Made by a program: the position numbers and the translations under genes. Below are positions 33,562 through 45,369 of a DNA stretch of 64,000 bases, in pieces (position 1 is the stretch's first letter; each line of letters starts with the position of its first letter). The notes beneath the pieces were generated by a model that searched no databases, had not been told where the DNA came from, and saw only the letters and a list, made by a program, of their open reading frames with translations. Source of the stretch: Conoideocrella luteorostrata (lineage: Eukaryota; Ascomycota; Sordariomycetes; Hypocreales; Clavicipitaceae); the NCBI GenBank assembly GCA_032433595.1, contig JASWJB010000042.1, forward strand, positions 143,683 to 207,682. The letters run 5' to 3'.

Positions 33562-34179
33562 CTACTCAATATCATGATCATATGCCGCCATATCTCGTGC
33601 ATCCTCCCAAATCCTGTCTTCGTCAGATTGTTTATCCTCGGCAATCACACACTCCTTCAACGCCGCATACCGCTGATGTAAACACTGGCTTGGATAGTCA
33701 CAATCGATAGAGCAGTCATGCTTTCGTTGACCGTCACATCGTTTTCTTTTCTCACGATCCAAAGATGTCGCGTCCGTCCCGAGGCCGAGTTTTGTATGCT
33801 CGTGTTCACTTATATCCGGTCGCCTGTCGTGTTTTGCGACATGCTCGCTCTCCCTCCTCCACTCCATCCAAGCCTTCCACCCAACGTAATCAAATTCTAT
33901 TGCGCAGACATTCATATCATGAACCTGGGCTTGCGTGCCATGTCTCAGTCTCCATAGGCAGAAGTGGTGGCTGCAGCTGAGACAGCGTCTTGTGATGGCG
34001 ATGTTGTAGCGGCGAGAGCAGCGGTGGCAGGTCCATGTCCAGGGCAGAGGAGGAGGTGGACGCGATGGTGATAGCGATGGCGATGGCCAGATTACTGAAG
34101 ATGGAGGGGAGGAGTATTGGCTTGGGGACTGTGCTTGCGAGGGTGACAGCGAGGGCGGCGATGATGAAGGCCGTGCCAT
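33562..34179 (-). CDS. Conserved Cys-rich (zinc-ribbon-like) fungal hypothetical protein
   Basis: The frame is open from an ATG at 34602, but the codons upstream of 34179 read like translated leader. The ATG at 34179 (MARPSSSPPSL) is preferred, giving about 205 aa. After a Ser/Pro-rich segment (residues 1-50) comes WTCHRCSRRYNIAITRRC, then SCSHHFC, a CxxC-x(10)-CxxC-x(3)-C arrangement suited to binding zinc. A conserved-looking CAIEFDYVGWKAWMEWRRE follows, and the C-terminus is charged. The pattern is one seen in uncharacterised ascomycete proteins; no enzymatic motif is visible. A nuclear or regulatory role would be a guess. It converges with HTZ1, with about 560 bases between the stops. Confidence 0.6.
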   Translation of the reverse strand: MARPSSSPPSLSPSQAQSPSQYSSPPSSVIWPSPSLSPSRPPPPLPWTWTCHRCSRRYNIAITRRCLSCSHHFCLWRLRHGTQAQVHDMNVCAIEFDYVGWKAWMEWRRESEHVAKHDRRPDISEHEHTKLGLGTDATSLDREKRKRCDGQRKHDCSIDCDYPSQCLHQRYAALKECVIAEDKQSDEDRIWEDARDMAAYDHDIE

Positions 34180-35057
34180 GCTGGCTGGCGGGTTGCGTTT
34201 GAGACTGACGCGTCGAGTGGATGGGGGACGATTAGAAAGATGGCATGAGGGGTTGGGAAAGTCAAGAACTGAGATGTATGCATGGTTCAATAGAGGTGCG
34301 TGGCTATTGTTTGCTCGGAGCGGCGAAGTGAGGTGTATGGTGAGAGGAAAGTGAATCTGGGCAAGCTCACTTTGCCGTGGTGCTGACCGACTGTATTGAT
34401 GTGGATGACAGCTTTGATGATGGCCATGCTTTCTTTCACGGCCCGTAGTTGGTCGGTGCTTAAAGAGTAATCTCCAGCCGTTTGCGCCGACTTCACCGCT
34501 TAAACACTTGGTTGGGATGGCGGGTTTGTATGCTTGCTCCCAAGACGGGAAGATCTTATGACTTCTTTCAAGGAGACGCAACGAGTGTAACCGGCATCTC
34601 ATATCACATCTGAAAGCCGCGAAACGACAACTTTGGCATTTTCTGCTGTTCCGACAAACAAGCCCTTGCTGATGCCCATTCTGGCAGCCACCTCAAGCCT
34701 CATGCTGCCCGATACTAATCATGACAGGCCGATGTCGTAGTCTGGCCGACACAGCTGGCACGCATGCGGGACGAGCGCGATGCACTCACATTATCTTCAC
34801 CACCGCCGAGCAACAGTTGTGCTATTAAGGACCCCTGGGGAAGACTCCGAATATAAATTCTATCCAGAGTTTGGCAGGATTTGACATTGTTCAACTGCCC
34901 TCAGAGCAAACGGCCTTCTGCGGCATCTACCATTGTTCTCCGCTGCGACAATAGAGTATTTCGTATTGTCTATTGCAACACCTAAACATGTACCATACCA
35001 GGAGCATCATAGTGATCAGTTCAACTACTCACGCTCTTGACGATGTCGTGATACACC
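34180..35057. other. Intergenic region between divergent genes
   Basis: Contains the leader or promoter of the Cys-rich gene on the minus strand and the upstream region of the DUF3716-like gene on the plus strand. No other feature is recognised. Confidence 0.5.
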
Positions 35058-35161
35058 ATGTTCTCCCTGTTCATCCATCTCGTCGTGTTGAACCTACCCG
35101 CGAGCGTACATGACTCACTAACTCCGGTTGTTTGTTCATCATATTGCTTTGCTTGTTCATC

Positions 35162-36137
35162 ATGTCATCCGGTCCAGCCACTCCGTCGTACCAGACACTC
35201 ATCCGCCCACCAGCCTAGGAAGTTGTAAAGGGCATCCTGCAGACCGATACGTTCTGGACACACATTTCACATGACGTCCTGCACTTTGGATGCGTTGACG
35301 CCAAGAGAGATCTCGTCTGGAACATCAACAGTAACACCACAGAGGCTCTCTCGCACGCCGAGCTGGTCTTTGACGCCAACTTTCGTACACCAAAGGAGGT
35401 CTTACTTGCGCTTGTTACCCAAATTGCTGGCGATTGGGCGCAAATGTCTTGCACGAACTGCATGGATGGCCAGGGGGACTGGGTTGGGTGTGTGGTGCCT
35501 CCCCCAGCTTATGGACATTTGACGATGTGGGCGTGCGCGAATTGCATCAGGAGGGGTATTGCTAGAAGTTGCTCCTTGAGGCTCCAGGCAGCGCAGTTTC
35601 AGGCTCCGCAGAGCATGAGTGAGTGGCCGGGGATCATGGAATCTTGAGACTTCGTCTTGGTCTTTGAGCTGACTTCCTGCTTTAGTGAATGCCAACATGC
35701 CTGCGTATCATGGACAGGTTGGCTGGGTTCCCGCGCTTCCACGAGAAACAGTGCCGGATGAGCTCGTCACTGGGGTTGATCTCATCGGCTTCGCTGACGC
35801 TGCCGCGATAATCAATCGCGCCATAACCGAACGCTCCGACGACGTGAGCGTCCCAATGGACACTGAGTCTGTCACCGACTCTCCAATCGCGCCTGCCGCT
35901 GGCGGCAAGCCCAGCGAGGAGCCCAGCGAGGAGCCTGCCAACAATGAAGAGAATGCTCACGAAGCGGACATCAACGTCGAGCAGGGCGAGGAGCAAGCTG
36001 ACAAAGAGGCGGAGTTTGACCTCTGCATCCCCATCACCGAGGAGAACCTTGCGGATATGGAATGGGACAAACTCATTAATGAACCATTGATGACCATGGA
36101 GGAGCTGGACAAGGAGCTCGAGGGATGGTATGAGTAG
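35162..36137 (+). CDS. DUF3716-like Cys-rich hypothetical protein, with an in-frame TAG or an extra intron near its start
   Basis: Exons 35162-35618 and 35686-36137 are joined by a 67-nt GTGAGT intron. The centre carries MSCTNCMDGQGDWVGCVV, then CANC and a final CSL, the Cys pattern of fungal DUF3716 proteins (putative zinc binding). The C-terminal 140 residues are acidic (Glu/Asp-rich), suggesting a nuclear or protein-binding tail. The ATG at 35162 is in frame with the rest except for a TAG at 35216-35218. Either CAG has mutated to TAG, or this TAG is the acceptor (CCTAG) of an intron from 35106 whose first exon starts at the ATG at 35058. In the second model the gene is intact. The function is unknown. 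Confidence 0.6.
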
Positions 36138-38642
36138 CTGTGCACGCATGCAGAGCTGCAAGAAGGAAAACGAGTTATGATGAAAAGTGCAAGATGAGAC
36201 TATTGGAAGGGATATGGCACGGTATTGATGTGCTTTGCTCGGGATGGGCATAGATAGCTATGAAGAAGTTCCTCAGAAGCGGACTCTGTTTTGGCCATGG
36301 GGCTTGGCTTTAGCTATGAACAGGTTCAAGATAGGACGCCATTAACAAGATGCCTCGGAATTGGAGAGCTAGTAACAAAAATTTGAGCCTGTTTGTGCAG
36401 ATGAACTGCGAGGTGGAGTGAGGTCAAGGAGCAGCGATACATTCCTCTCTCCTCCGACAACGCCAAACCGGGCAAGAAGCTTTCTGCAGAGTTCCGTCAC
36501 TCAATGTTGAAAGGCCTTCTAGAACGTACACTAGAGATGAGCGGAAGGAAACAACCAGGAAACAACCTCCAATGAGAATTCTTGTAGCCGTCGGAGCCCG
36601 CTGAGCAGAAGTCCGGTATGTTGAGACCGGACCCTGCACAGTCCACGGCCGCTGAGCGACTGGGAGCAGGGCCAACTCATTGGACGGACAATTGGAAGCC
36701 TCAAGCAATACGGATCATCTGCATCTAGAACAGACGGAGAGGGCGAAATATGAACTAGCGCCGCAGCATCATGTATCTGGCCGCATATCCCGCAGAATGT
36801 AACCGTGGAACTGTCGAGCCGGCCCTAGCAGGCCAGGCACCACCATGACCAGCCCCCAGCTCTTGAAACCGGTATCTGCGAAACCTGCCCGTTCTAACAC
36901 GGACCTGTGCAGCCGTCACACGAGGTTTCTCTCAGCAGTTCGTTTGTGCGCGGCAACCACCAGCCCATCCATTTACGTTGAAGACTACTCTCCGTGCTGC
37001 CTCAGCACGTGGCCACGTAAGCTGCCTGGTGCTCACCTCTAATCCCCTAGATTGACGAGATGTAAGATAGAGTGAAAGCCTATGGGTTCGCTCCTGTAAG
37101 TGGTGTTGTTGGGCATGACCTTGATGGAGCTGAGCTGCTATTTCGTGCACGGCAATTCGACAGTTGGGACGAGCATGTACGTCTAGACATAGAGTTGCGG
37201 GCTGACGGAAAACATCGGCGCGTGGATGCATAAACAGGGATGAGTTGCAAACGCGGGGGGAATATGTGGAAGGATAACATTCAATTAGCTGCCAGTCATA
37301 ATTAGTCCTGCGCGGCAATCTTTAGAACGGGCGCCCATGACAAGTGCACGCAGGTTATCGCGCGGTCGATCCAATCGCAGCGACGTCCAGGGTTGAGTAG
37401 CTGCCCAAACGGTACGGAGTCCAGGAAATCCAGGCTGTGCAAGCTGTATGACGGCGGAGCACAATATATTTTCTGTTTGTCCAGTTGGAAGACCGCGGGA
37501 CTCATCAGGGTGCGTCAATTGCGGGTTATTGCGGCATTGAGTTGTACACTGTGTAGCTTGCGAGACATAGACAACGTGGCAGCCGACAAACGACCAAAGC
37601 CTGGCGGTATTTTCCTGGAGTGCCCTATCTATCGTCCGACGTTCCCGCTTGGTGACCAGTCGATGTCGATTGCTCCACAGAGTTCGTATCCATCGCGCGC
37701 TTTGATCCGTTACTGAGTCGGAAATGCACTGACCGACTTCCCGTCCAGGGTGGGGGACTGGACTCTGCTGTCTGTGCTGGGCGATTTGTGTGATGAGGCT
37801 TCCTTGTTTGCTTTCATCCGCCTTAGCTCTGCAGAGCCATCATCATTACCACATTGCTGTGGCAATCTGGGTCCAAACAGGACCTGTGTGCTTTTCGACA
37901 TAATTCGAGGCAGACTGAAGGTCTCCAGCGGCCGCCGGGCAAAGAGTGGGGACTGGAGGCGCCTCTTGTGCCTCTTTGGGAAGGTGCGGACACGTGCCGT
38001 GCTACCATCCTCTTCAGGCTGAGCGTCTGCCATCTGACCCGAAGGACACTCACCAGACTATCTGCACGCATTGGGGGCTGCTGGACAGAATGGAGCTGCT
38101 ATCAGATTCGTCCTCTCAGACCGTTGACCCGGGTCCATGCGTCCTTGCGGCCCAGTCGCGTCTGGGCTTCTTCCTCTTGGCTGTTCTGCGGGGAGACTGT
38201 GCTGCCCCGGTCGGCCGGTCAGCAGAACTAGACGATTCGGGATAGCAAAAGGCCCAAGGCTTAGCAGTTTGGAGCCAAGAACTTTGCGATAATGGTATGC
38301 CGTGAACAAAATGCCCCTGTCTCTTTCGTCCCGCAGCCGGGCCCTCGCGCGCTGGATTGAGAAGGTCCCCTTGGCGATCTCTGGTGCGGACCCTCCACAG
38401 CTGACTCCAAGTCGTGACCGAGATGCACTCGGCGCCAATGTCATACGCCGGGGGACGTTGAGTAGCATCTTCGAAAGTGATGGGTTAGGCGATTGGAGCT
38501 GCTTATCTTGCGTAGTTGCCCCGGAATATAATATACCTGTCCGCCTCTATGTCATGCCGTGTCGTGTCGTGTCGTGTTGTGCGTTTCTGTTTTCTCGTAT
38601 CCTCTGCTGGTGACCGCCTCATTGTTCGCCTGCCTGGTTAGA
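36138..38642. other. Intergenic region of 2.5 kb, promoter side of the S28 peptidase
   Basis: No gene is recognised; open frames here overlap on both strands without domains. A TACGGAGT copy lies at 37412. A TATA-like ATATAATATA at about 38526, 115 bases before the ATG, could serve the peptidase gene. A GTGTC repeat sits at about 38558-38577. Confidence 0.5.
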
Positions 38643-40461
38643 ATGCGTCTCTCTGTCTTTGCCGCGGCCGTTGCGGCGCTGGCCGGCTCCGTGAATGGCC
38701 TCCACGCAAAGCAAGAGCTGGGTTACATCCCTCTCATCCCCGAGGATGCCGAGTCACCGCGTGGCATCTCCAAGAGAGCCACGAACCCGAACATAAAGGC
38801 CGCTACTTTTCAGCAGCTGATTGACCACAAAAACCCTTCCCTGGGGACGTTCACCCAGCGGTATTGGTACAATGCGGAGTTCTACAAGGGCCCCGGGGCG
38901 CCCATCATTTTGAATGCGCCCGGCGAATATGCTTCAGACAACTTCGTCGGATATACCACGAACCTCACCCTCCCGGGTGTGTTCGCTCAGACTAACGGCG
39001 GCGCTGCTCTCATCCTTGAGCATCGATATTGGGGTAAATCATCTCCCTATCAAACCCTCACCACCGAGTCTCTGCAGTACCTCACGCTCGACCAATCCGT
39101 CCAGGACCTGATCTACTTCGCCAAGAACGTCGACCTGCCTTTTGACCCGCAGGGCACATCCAAGCCCGACAAAGCCCCCTGGGTCCTTTCGGGATGCTCC
39201 TACCCCGGCGCTCTCGCGGCTTGGACTCAAGACCTCGCCCCGGGAACGTACTGGGCTTATCATTGCTCCAGCGCTGTTGTGGAAACCATCGGCGACTACT
39301 GGCAGTACTTTGCGCCAATTGACCAGGCCATGCCCAAGAACTGCAGCACCGACATGAAGAAGATCAACTCGTACGTCCAGAAGGTGCTCACGACTGGAAC
39401 TGACGACGCCAAGAAGTATCTCAAGAGCAAGTTTGGGTTTACGAATATTGCCGATGACGACTTTGTGAGCGCCATCATTGGCGCCTTGCCCAGCTGGCAG
39501 AGTCAGCAGTTCTACTCTGGCTACGGAACCATTTTCCGCGTTTGCGATTGGGTCGAGGTATGTGCATCGGGGTGTCTTCCAACTTTCCATTCGTCGAAAC
39601 TAACCCGATTTCTAGGGTTTCTGGCCAGGCTCCAACCAGACAACGGCTCCAGGACCTGAAGGGGCGGGATTGTGCAAGAGTTTGAAGGGATTCGCCAAGT
39701 TCTGGAGAGAGTACCAGCTTCCTGGCCCTGGTGGTAAGCAACGAGCTGCCGATGGAATGAGACGAGTATTGTTACTAAGACGTTTTCTTAGCTTGCGGCG
39801 ACAACACAACGTCTTGCTACGACTCGCACGACCAGAATGCTCCCATGTACAAGGACACCTCTGTCGAGAACCCTTACAACCGTCAATGGATGTGGTTCCT
39901 CTGCAACGAAGCGTAAGGTCACCCGTTCTATTTTCTCTCTCTCTCTCTCTCTCTCTTTCAGTTTTGTTTTTGCACGACTCTTTATATATAGTGATATCCC
40001 GTTCTGACTCTCGCAGCTTCGAATACTGGCAAGCCGGCTCCCTGCAATCAACCGTTGGATACCCAGCCCCCATCTACAACGTCGAATACTTCCGCAAGCA
40101 ATGCCCTCTCTTCTTCCCCGAAGTCAATGGCCACCAAGTCGGCATGGTGAAGGGGGTCCGCGCCGAGGACGTCAACCGCCGCACCGGAGGTTGGGACAAC
40201 GTCAACACCACGCGCTTGCTCTGGGTAAACGGCGAGTACGACCCGTGGCGCTCGGCGTCCGTGGCGAGTGACTTCCGACCAGGTGGTCCATTTAAAGGTG
40301 ATGAAGAGAGACCATCATACGTGATTCCCAAGGCGGCGCATTGCAATGACATGATTGTGAGGAATGCGGCTGTGAATGAAGGCGCGAAGAAAGTTGTTGA
40401 CGCCGAAGTGAAGAAGATGAAAGAGTGGGTGGATGCGTTCTACAAGCAAAAGAAGGAATAG
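38643..40461 (+). CDS. Secreted serine carboxypeptidase of family S28 (Pro-X carboxypeptidase type)
   Basis: Four exons, 38643-39557, 39616-39733, 39792-39912 and 40017-40461, with introns of 58, 58 and 104 nt, encode about 532 aa. A signal peptide (MRLSVFAAAVAALAGSVNG) is followed by a possible Lys-Arg processing site at ISKRAT. The S28 fold is visible: HKNPSLGTFTQRYW near the mature N-terminus, EHRYWGKSSPY, the nucleophile loop SGCSYPG (Ser), a late NGEYDPWRS (Asp) and KAAHCND (His). Several NxT/S sites suggest glycosylation. Family members cleave after proline in acidic environments and serve extracellular nutrition. The last intron holds a CT microsatellite. The catalytic triad is complete and the gene looks intact. 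Confidence 0.95.
39933..39958. repeat. CT dinucleotide microsatellite inside the third intron of the S28 peptidase gene
   Basis: About 11 CT units lie between the donor at 39913 and the acceptor at 40016. The run adds pyrimidine content and accounts for much of the extra length of this intron over the 58-nt ones. Confidence 0.9.
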
Positions 40462-40989
40462 ACGACGTAAATGGAGTTTGGACATTGGAACTTTTTGTAT
40501 AAACGGAGATATGAACCTATATATGCGTCACGGCCCAGGCTGGAGGTGATTTAAATTGTACATACATTGCATACAAACTCGTAAAACACACTATAACATC
40601 GCAGATCAATTTGACGACCTCATCTCACAAGAGTGTTGTATGCGTAATACTTCAGCCAGCAGTCTTGGTTGTCATTTACAGTAAAACTACATTTCGCATT
40701 AATATGGTACGATCTTTGACCTACGATGACTTCCGTGGTCACAAGTTAAATTTAGTTTCCAGGCGGATTTCTCTTAAATTTAATTCTCCCTTGTCAATAC
40801 CGTGAGAAAAGCCACCAGCTTGGCAAAGTAGCTGGTAAATTAAATCAGTGCTCTTCAACATCTATGACTATCCAGTATAAAATTGAGATTACAGTACTTT
40901 ATACAACAATGATAGTAAATATAACTACGAAGCTTTAATTACCGGTGTTAAAATACAGTCTATTTCAACAATACATCAGGAACTCGCTC
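40462..40989. other. Intergenic AT-rich region between convergent genes
   Basis: 3' flanks of the S28 peptidase (+) and the LtrA-like gene (-). It is AT-rich and holds no recognisable gene. Confidence 0.5.
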
Positions 40990-43205
40990 TCATGTTATAT
41001 TCTTGCGACCGTTTATGTGCGTTAGAACCGCAATACCAGCCCAAACAAGTGTAATAGTCGGCATCACCCACGGAGACCTAAGAAATAGCTCTCGTCTCCA
41101 TCCGTCTATCAGTAGAAGCGCAACCAAACTGGTACCTATCGCCAGGAGGAAAATAGTAAGGAGCCGCATAATAGGCCATAGCCTGTGCGGTGTTCTCCGC
41201 GCAACGATACTTAGAATAGCCATAACGAATATTGTAATACCCGTAGCTATGTAACCGTAAGCGAACTGTAGTTAGTATTAGCGTAAGAATGAAATAACTA
41301 GAAGGATTTAAAGCAGGAAAATAACCCCGCACATACCGCTAACTCATACCTGTCCCACGTCTTGCTCTGTACTAAATGTTGATACCATCCGTCTTTTATA
41401 TCTGATAAATTTGTGGGGGTTTTCTGGGAAGTCATATCATCGAGATTGATCCCGAAAGCCGCAAAAAGCGAGTTCCTCATGGACATACTCAAGATATATA
41501 TACAATATATAAGCGTTGATAGCTCATCCTCTAGCCCTAGCGGAGGAGCATCGTCAAGCAAGTACGACCCGTTCGCGATCATAAGCCAGACCCGGTCAGG
41601 TATAGCGGTTATATTATTTAGGGCCTCTCTGATGGTGTCAAAGGTGCTGGGAATTTTTGGTGGATAATCAGCAAAAAACTCCTGAATCGAGGCATTTAAG
41701 TAATCTTGGACACCGATACCTGTCCCGGCACGGGCGCCATTAATTAGGTCTGCGATACGGTCAATGCGCGTGAATTGGCTTATAATCTTTGACCATAAAA
41801 GATACTGTGTGAAGCCCTGCATAAATAAAACGAGGGCCAGGTGGAATGGCAGATGTAAGCACACCCAAAACTGCTGGCGCAACGGCGGAAGATAGAAGGG
41901 TGATTTTAACCAGTCAAAACAGATCAAGAACACCAAGTAAATCGTGATGGTGGCGGCGGCGACAAGGATTATGGTCAAAAAATCTTCAGGTGGTCGTAAG
42001 TAAAGGTTGCAAATGCTACAATGCCAAGTAACGATCGCACTTACCCCAGGCACCAGGATTCTTCAATATGATTACCACTCCTTTCGCCAATTGCTGAACG
42101 CCTTCACCCAGTATCATTATGGTAAGTAGTGCCATGCGTTTCATTATATGTGTCTCAGTGAGACTGCCAACTGTATATAGGTTTGACAACAGAATAGTGG
42201 CAATGGCTTCAGCACCTGCAATGAAGTACCATGCCCTATACGCTCGAGTTTGGGCCACATATTTAAAGCAAAAACTGATGCCTAGATAGGCAGAGGCAGC
42301 GGCAGCGTGGAGGGCGATCTGTAAGAAAAGTAGCATGTGCGATTTTCTATACTTTCTCATCTGCCATAAAGTCAACGCATACTCCACAACTAAGCATGCG
42401 CGCGAGCATGAAAGAATGAGAGCTGTAGTAGTTAGCCAGGCGATGCCACGCTTATGATAGTCCAGACTTGATGAAGAGCGTGCTTACACATAGTTCGCAA
42501 GGAGTTTGGATCCTGATCGTTCGGGCTGAAATTCGGAGCGACAACAACGAAGCCAATCAAGACGCCGAGTTGAATCGCTCTAGTAATGCGAGCTGGATTG
42601 TAAAACATTAGCCCACCACGGAGAGCTAAATTAGGGGTGTTGCTTGGCGGGAAAAGTATTACCGAGGACACTGTCGGCGATGTAGCGCACATCAAACATT
42701 GCAACCTGAAACCAGGTAAGCCAGAGCAAGCTGTTGTCTCTTGGTGTTAGTGTTTATATTGGATTAAAATATAAGGGGAGGGGATGTGACAAACCAGAAA
42801 TATCCAATAGAGGCCTTGAATTTGGCTTGATCCGTGACTTGTTGCGTGTCGGAATAAATATTATAGGTGGCGGCAAAGAAGAGATCATGAAAGACTTCAA
42901 GGAGCGTCGGTTCTCTATACTAATCATGCTAACGACAGACTTTATTAGTTTCTTATCATTGAACAGAGTGCAGGGAGCTTCATGAAAATAGTGTTAAAGT
43001 AGACACGCACACGTTTCAACTGTGGAAGACCTTCATCGTTGAGTCGGTCTTCATTGCTGAATTTGTTGCTCACATCGTCGACGCACTGCCGGTCGCGTGA
43101 GTCAAATAAATTGTCGCAAACTGTGTCTGCGCGACTAACGAGCGGACTGCTCAAGACTCGCAGCTTCGTGTGCTGGTTTCGATGTCCATGACTTTCTCCT
43201 GACAT
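40990..43205 (-). CDS. LtrA-like (low-temperature-requirement A) multi-pass membrane protein
   Basis: Seven exons on the minus strand, 43205-43011, 42919-42795, 42730-42663, 42592-42488, 42422-42045, 41983-41337 and 41265-40990, encode about 597 aa. All phases fit and the introns are 61-91 nt. The spliced protein shows the LtrA pattern: YREPTLLEVFHDLFFAATY, LLWLTWFQVAMFDVRYIAD, GVLIGFVVVAPNF, SLILSCSRACLVVEYAL, and RMALLTIMILGEGVQQLAKG. About nine hydrophobic helices are spread over the protein, with a hydrophilic 65-residue N-tail and a soluble loop of about 110 residues between late helices. LtrA was named for cold growth in Listeria; the biochemical role in fungi is unknown. The gene appears intact although its DNA is AT-shifted compared with genes to the left. 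Confidence 0.87.
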
Positions 43206-44685
43206 CCTGACTGGAGTTTCCTGCCCTCTACATGGCTCTCCAAAGCCTGATTCTGAATGACTGCACTGTGACTTCCGCGAAATGGCAGTAGAGTGTATGG
43301 AATCTATAAGTTCTGGCAGAGTCAAGCGATGCAGCAATATAGTTTGTCATAAAGTATGGTTGAATACTTAAATTTTGTACTTAACAAGTGAAAGGCTTAA
43401 TGTCTCTGAAGAACTAGCAGAGGCTTTTTCTAAAACTGAGGGCGCCATGCTTGAGCGCTGCTCACTTACTTTTGCATTTCTAACAGTACCAGACCTGAAT
43501 CATTACTATGTGACGGCCCCTTGCCAATAACGTGACCAATTGCGCTGCAATGTGAGCATATTGCATCGGATTTCATCCGTCGCACAGACCTATCTTTCGG
43601 GGGGTGGAGCCAGACCGTCAAGGCATAATTGCCAGGAACCCATTGAGCAACTACCGAGTACGGAGTTCCATTCGCTAGAATACAGCCACCGTTGCATCCG
43701 TGGAGGCGCAGCATAATTGCCTTTCGTGAATTTCTGCATCAAGTTAGCAGTTAACTAATCCGTAGTACTAGCCTTACCACACTGGCAGATTCGCACTCAT
43801 TGCAAAGTTAACCCCTTTAACCCCCCATTTCTTGCACAGGGCCGTCATTATGACGCGCTCTCTCTGTCTAAATTAAGTCAAAATTTCGGCGGAGGCGACC
43901 TGCGCCCCCCAGACCACTTGATATCTCGTACTAGCTGCCAACTTGGGGAAGTGGCTTGGTACTTATTTTCTGGAGAAGGCTGTGCACTTGGAATGAGTGT
44001 AGGAACAGCCGGTATTGATGTGATTCGACGCTGGCTAGGATCAATATTTGACCGGGTGTAACTGATGGAGTCCGGGGACACAGCCGCCGGGTTAGAGTCA
44101 CAAATCCGCTTGCTTAATCCCAAAAGAGCGCTCCCGGGCTAACGCCTTACTATTCACTATCAAGCATGTGTTTACCTTTAGTTGCTGTCTATCTCGAGTA
44201 GCCAGTTCCCGGTTCCACATATTATCTACGGAGGCATCAACGAGTCATGTATAGTTGCCCCAAGCCTAAGAGAAGCTGGCAGTTTGAGATTTGCCCTGCC
44301 GGACAGCACAACTCTACATTCTTGACATTGCCAAGCATTAGGCATCTTTCAATGACCGGAAGACTTTTGCTTCCAAAGCTTGTACATACTATGTCGATTC
44401 TGCCTTGATTCGATAGTGGTGAAATGAGAATTTTACTAGGAAGCTTAATATTGTTTTTGTTTACCGAAGTTGGATAAATCAAGACGAGAGCAGGCCGTCC
44501 TTTGCAACCTGGTTATAACAAACTCATCATAACCAGCTCAGATAAAAAAACCAACGTATACCAGGAATGGTGTTTGTTTTCACCTGGTCTTCACGCTGAG
44601 ACTTTCTATTTTTATTTTCATTGTATTTTTCGAATGATCGTCAAAATTCAAGCCGTCTCAGAGAAACAAACCTTTGTCAGAAAAG
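43206..44685. other. Intergenic region, promoter side of the LtrA-like gene
   Basis: No firm gene. One minus-strand ATG frame at 43466-43714 (82 codons) has six Cys and a CNGGCILANG start region but no recognised family; it is listed separately. A TACGGAGT copy lies at 43659. Confidence 0.4.
43466..43714 (-). CDS. Small Cys-containing hypothetical ORF (low confidence)
   Basis: A complete ATG-to-stop frame of 82 codons. It starts MLRLHGCNGGC, continues with a hydrophobic PGNYALTVWLHPP stretch, and has a CSHC pair further on. There is no signal peptide, splice signal or recognised domain. The frame may be a remnant of an older gene or chance; it is the best open frame in the 1.5 kb gap. Confidence 0.2.
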   Translation of the reverse strand: MLRLHGCNGGCILANGTPYSVVAQWVPGNYALTVWLHPPKDRSVRRMKSDAICSHCSAIGHVIGKGPSHSNDSGLVLLEMQK

Positions 44686-45369
44686 ATGGAGTCATTCTTG
44701 AGCAATGCGGATACCAGTGAGGGGACCCATTGCAACGGTCCTCGACCCCTAGGCGGAGACATCCAAAATAGTAAGCGATTCGCAATTCATAGAGCATATT
44801 ATCATTCGCTAACCCTCATAGACGATCAGATATCTGCCCACAGAGGTCGCGCCAAGGGTCAAAACTATCAAGTTAACGCGAATGAGCATACAGGCCTGAA
44901 CACTCAGCAAGGAAAGATTGTTTGCAGAGGCGATCTTAAAGCTGGTGGTCAATGGGGTTGTGGACGCAACTTTGCTACAGTCAAAGCATTTGGTCGCCAT
45001 TTACAATCCAAAGTCGGTCGCCTCTGTATTCAAGCGCTTTTCATGGAGGAAGATATGGACAGGCAGTTGCGCTATTACCAAAGCACCACTGCTTCGGAAG
45101 AAACCGTGACTCATCCCGTATCATCGGCACCACGGCATGTAGCGGATTCCAACAGAAGCTTCGTTACTTCCATTCTCCCGCATACACCGCCTGCATTAGA
45201 CTTCAACCAACCAAACCTTGAAGTGGACCGTGAATGGGGTCTTATGAGTGTCTTCGCTTGCCACAACTGCGACAATAGTGACAACGGAAGCTGCGAGAGC
45301 TGTCCGGGCCCAACATATGCCGCTTGGTGGATTGAATACGTCTTGTCAATGTCACAAGGAGTTAAATAG
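44686..45369 (+). CDS. Small C2H2-type zinc-finger-like protein
   Basis: Two exons, 44686-44770 and 44822-45369, are joined by a 51-nt intron with GTAAGC donor, GCTAAC branch site and CATAG acceptor. Its length is a multiple of three, so retention would not shift the frame. The product is about 210 aa. Residues about 55-95 match a fungal C2H2-like module: VCRGDLKAGGQWGCG, then AFGRHLQSKVGRLC. The usual form of this module has FARADALGRHFRSEAGRxC; several of those residues differ here. A second Cys cluster near the C-terminus (CHNCDNSDNGSCESC) could bind another metal. This is a diverged, possibly truncated copy of a fungal transcription-factor-like family. It is the last recognisable gene before the AT-rich block. 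Confidence 0.6.
   Translation: MESFLSNADTSEGTHCNGPRPLGGDIQNSKRFAIHRAYYHSLTLIDDQISAHRGRAKGQNYQVNANEHTGLNTQQGKIVCRGDLKAGGQWGCGRNFATVKAFGRHLQSKVGRLCIQALFMEEDMDRQLRYYQSTTASEETVTHPVSSAPRHVADSNRSFVTSILPHTPPALDFNQPNLEVDREWGLMSVFACHNCDNSDNGSCESCPGPTYAAWWIEYVLSMSQGVK

Noticed and set aside
34180..34602. N-terminal extension of the Cys-rich protein from the ATG at 34602
   Set aside because: The extra 141 codons are His/Pro/Ser-rich and look like translated leader; the conserved part starts after the ATG at 34179. It cannot be fully excluded.
42626..42662. A 37-nt intron in the LtrA-like gene
   Set aside because: It is too short, and the longer 70-nt choice (42593-42662) gives the expected continuous helix and removes an unexplained 11-residue insert.
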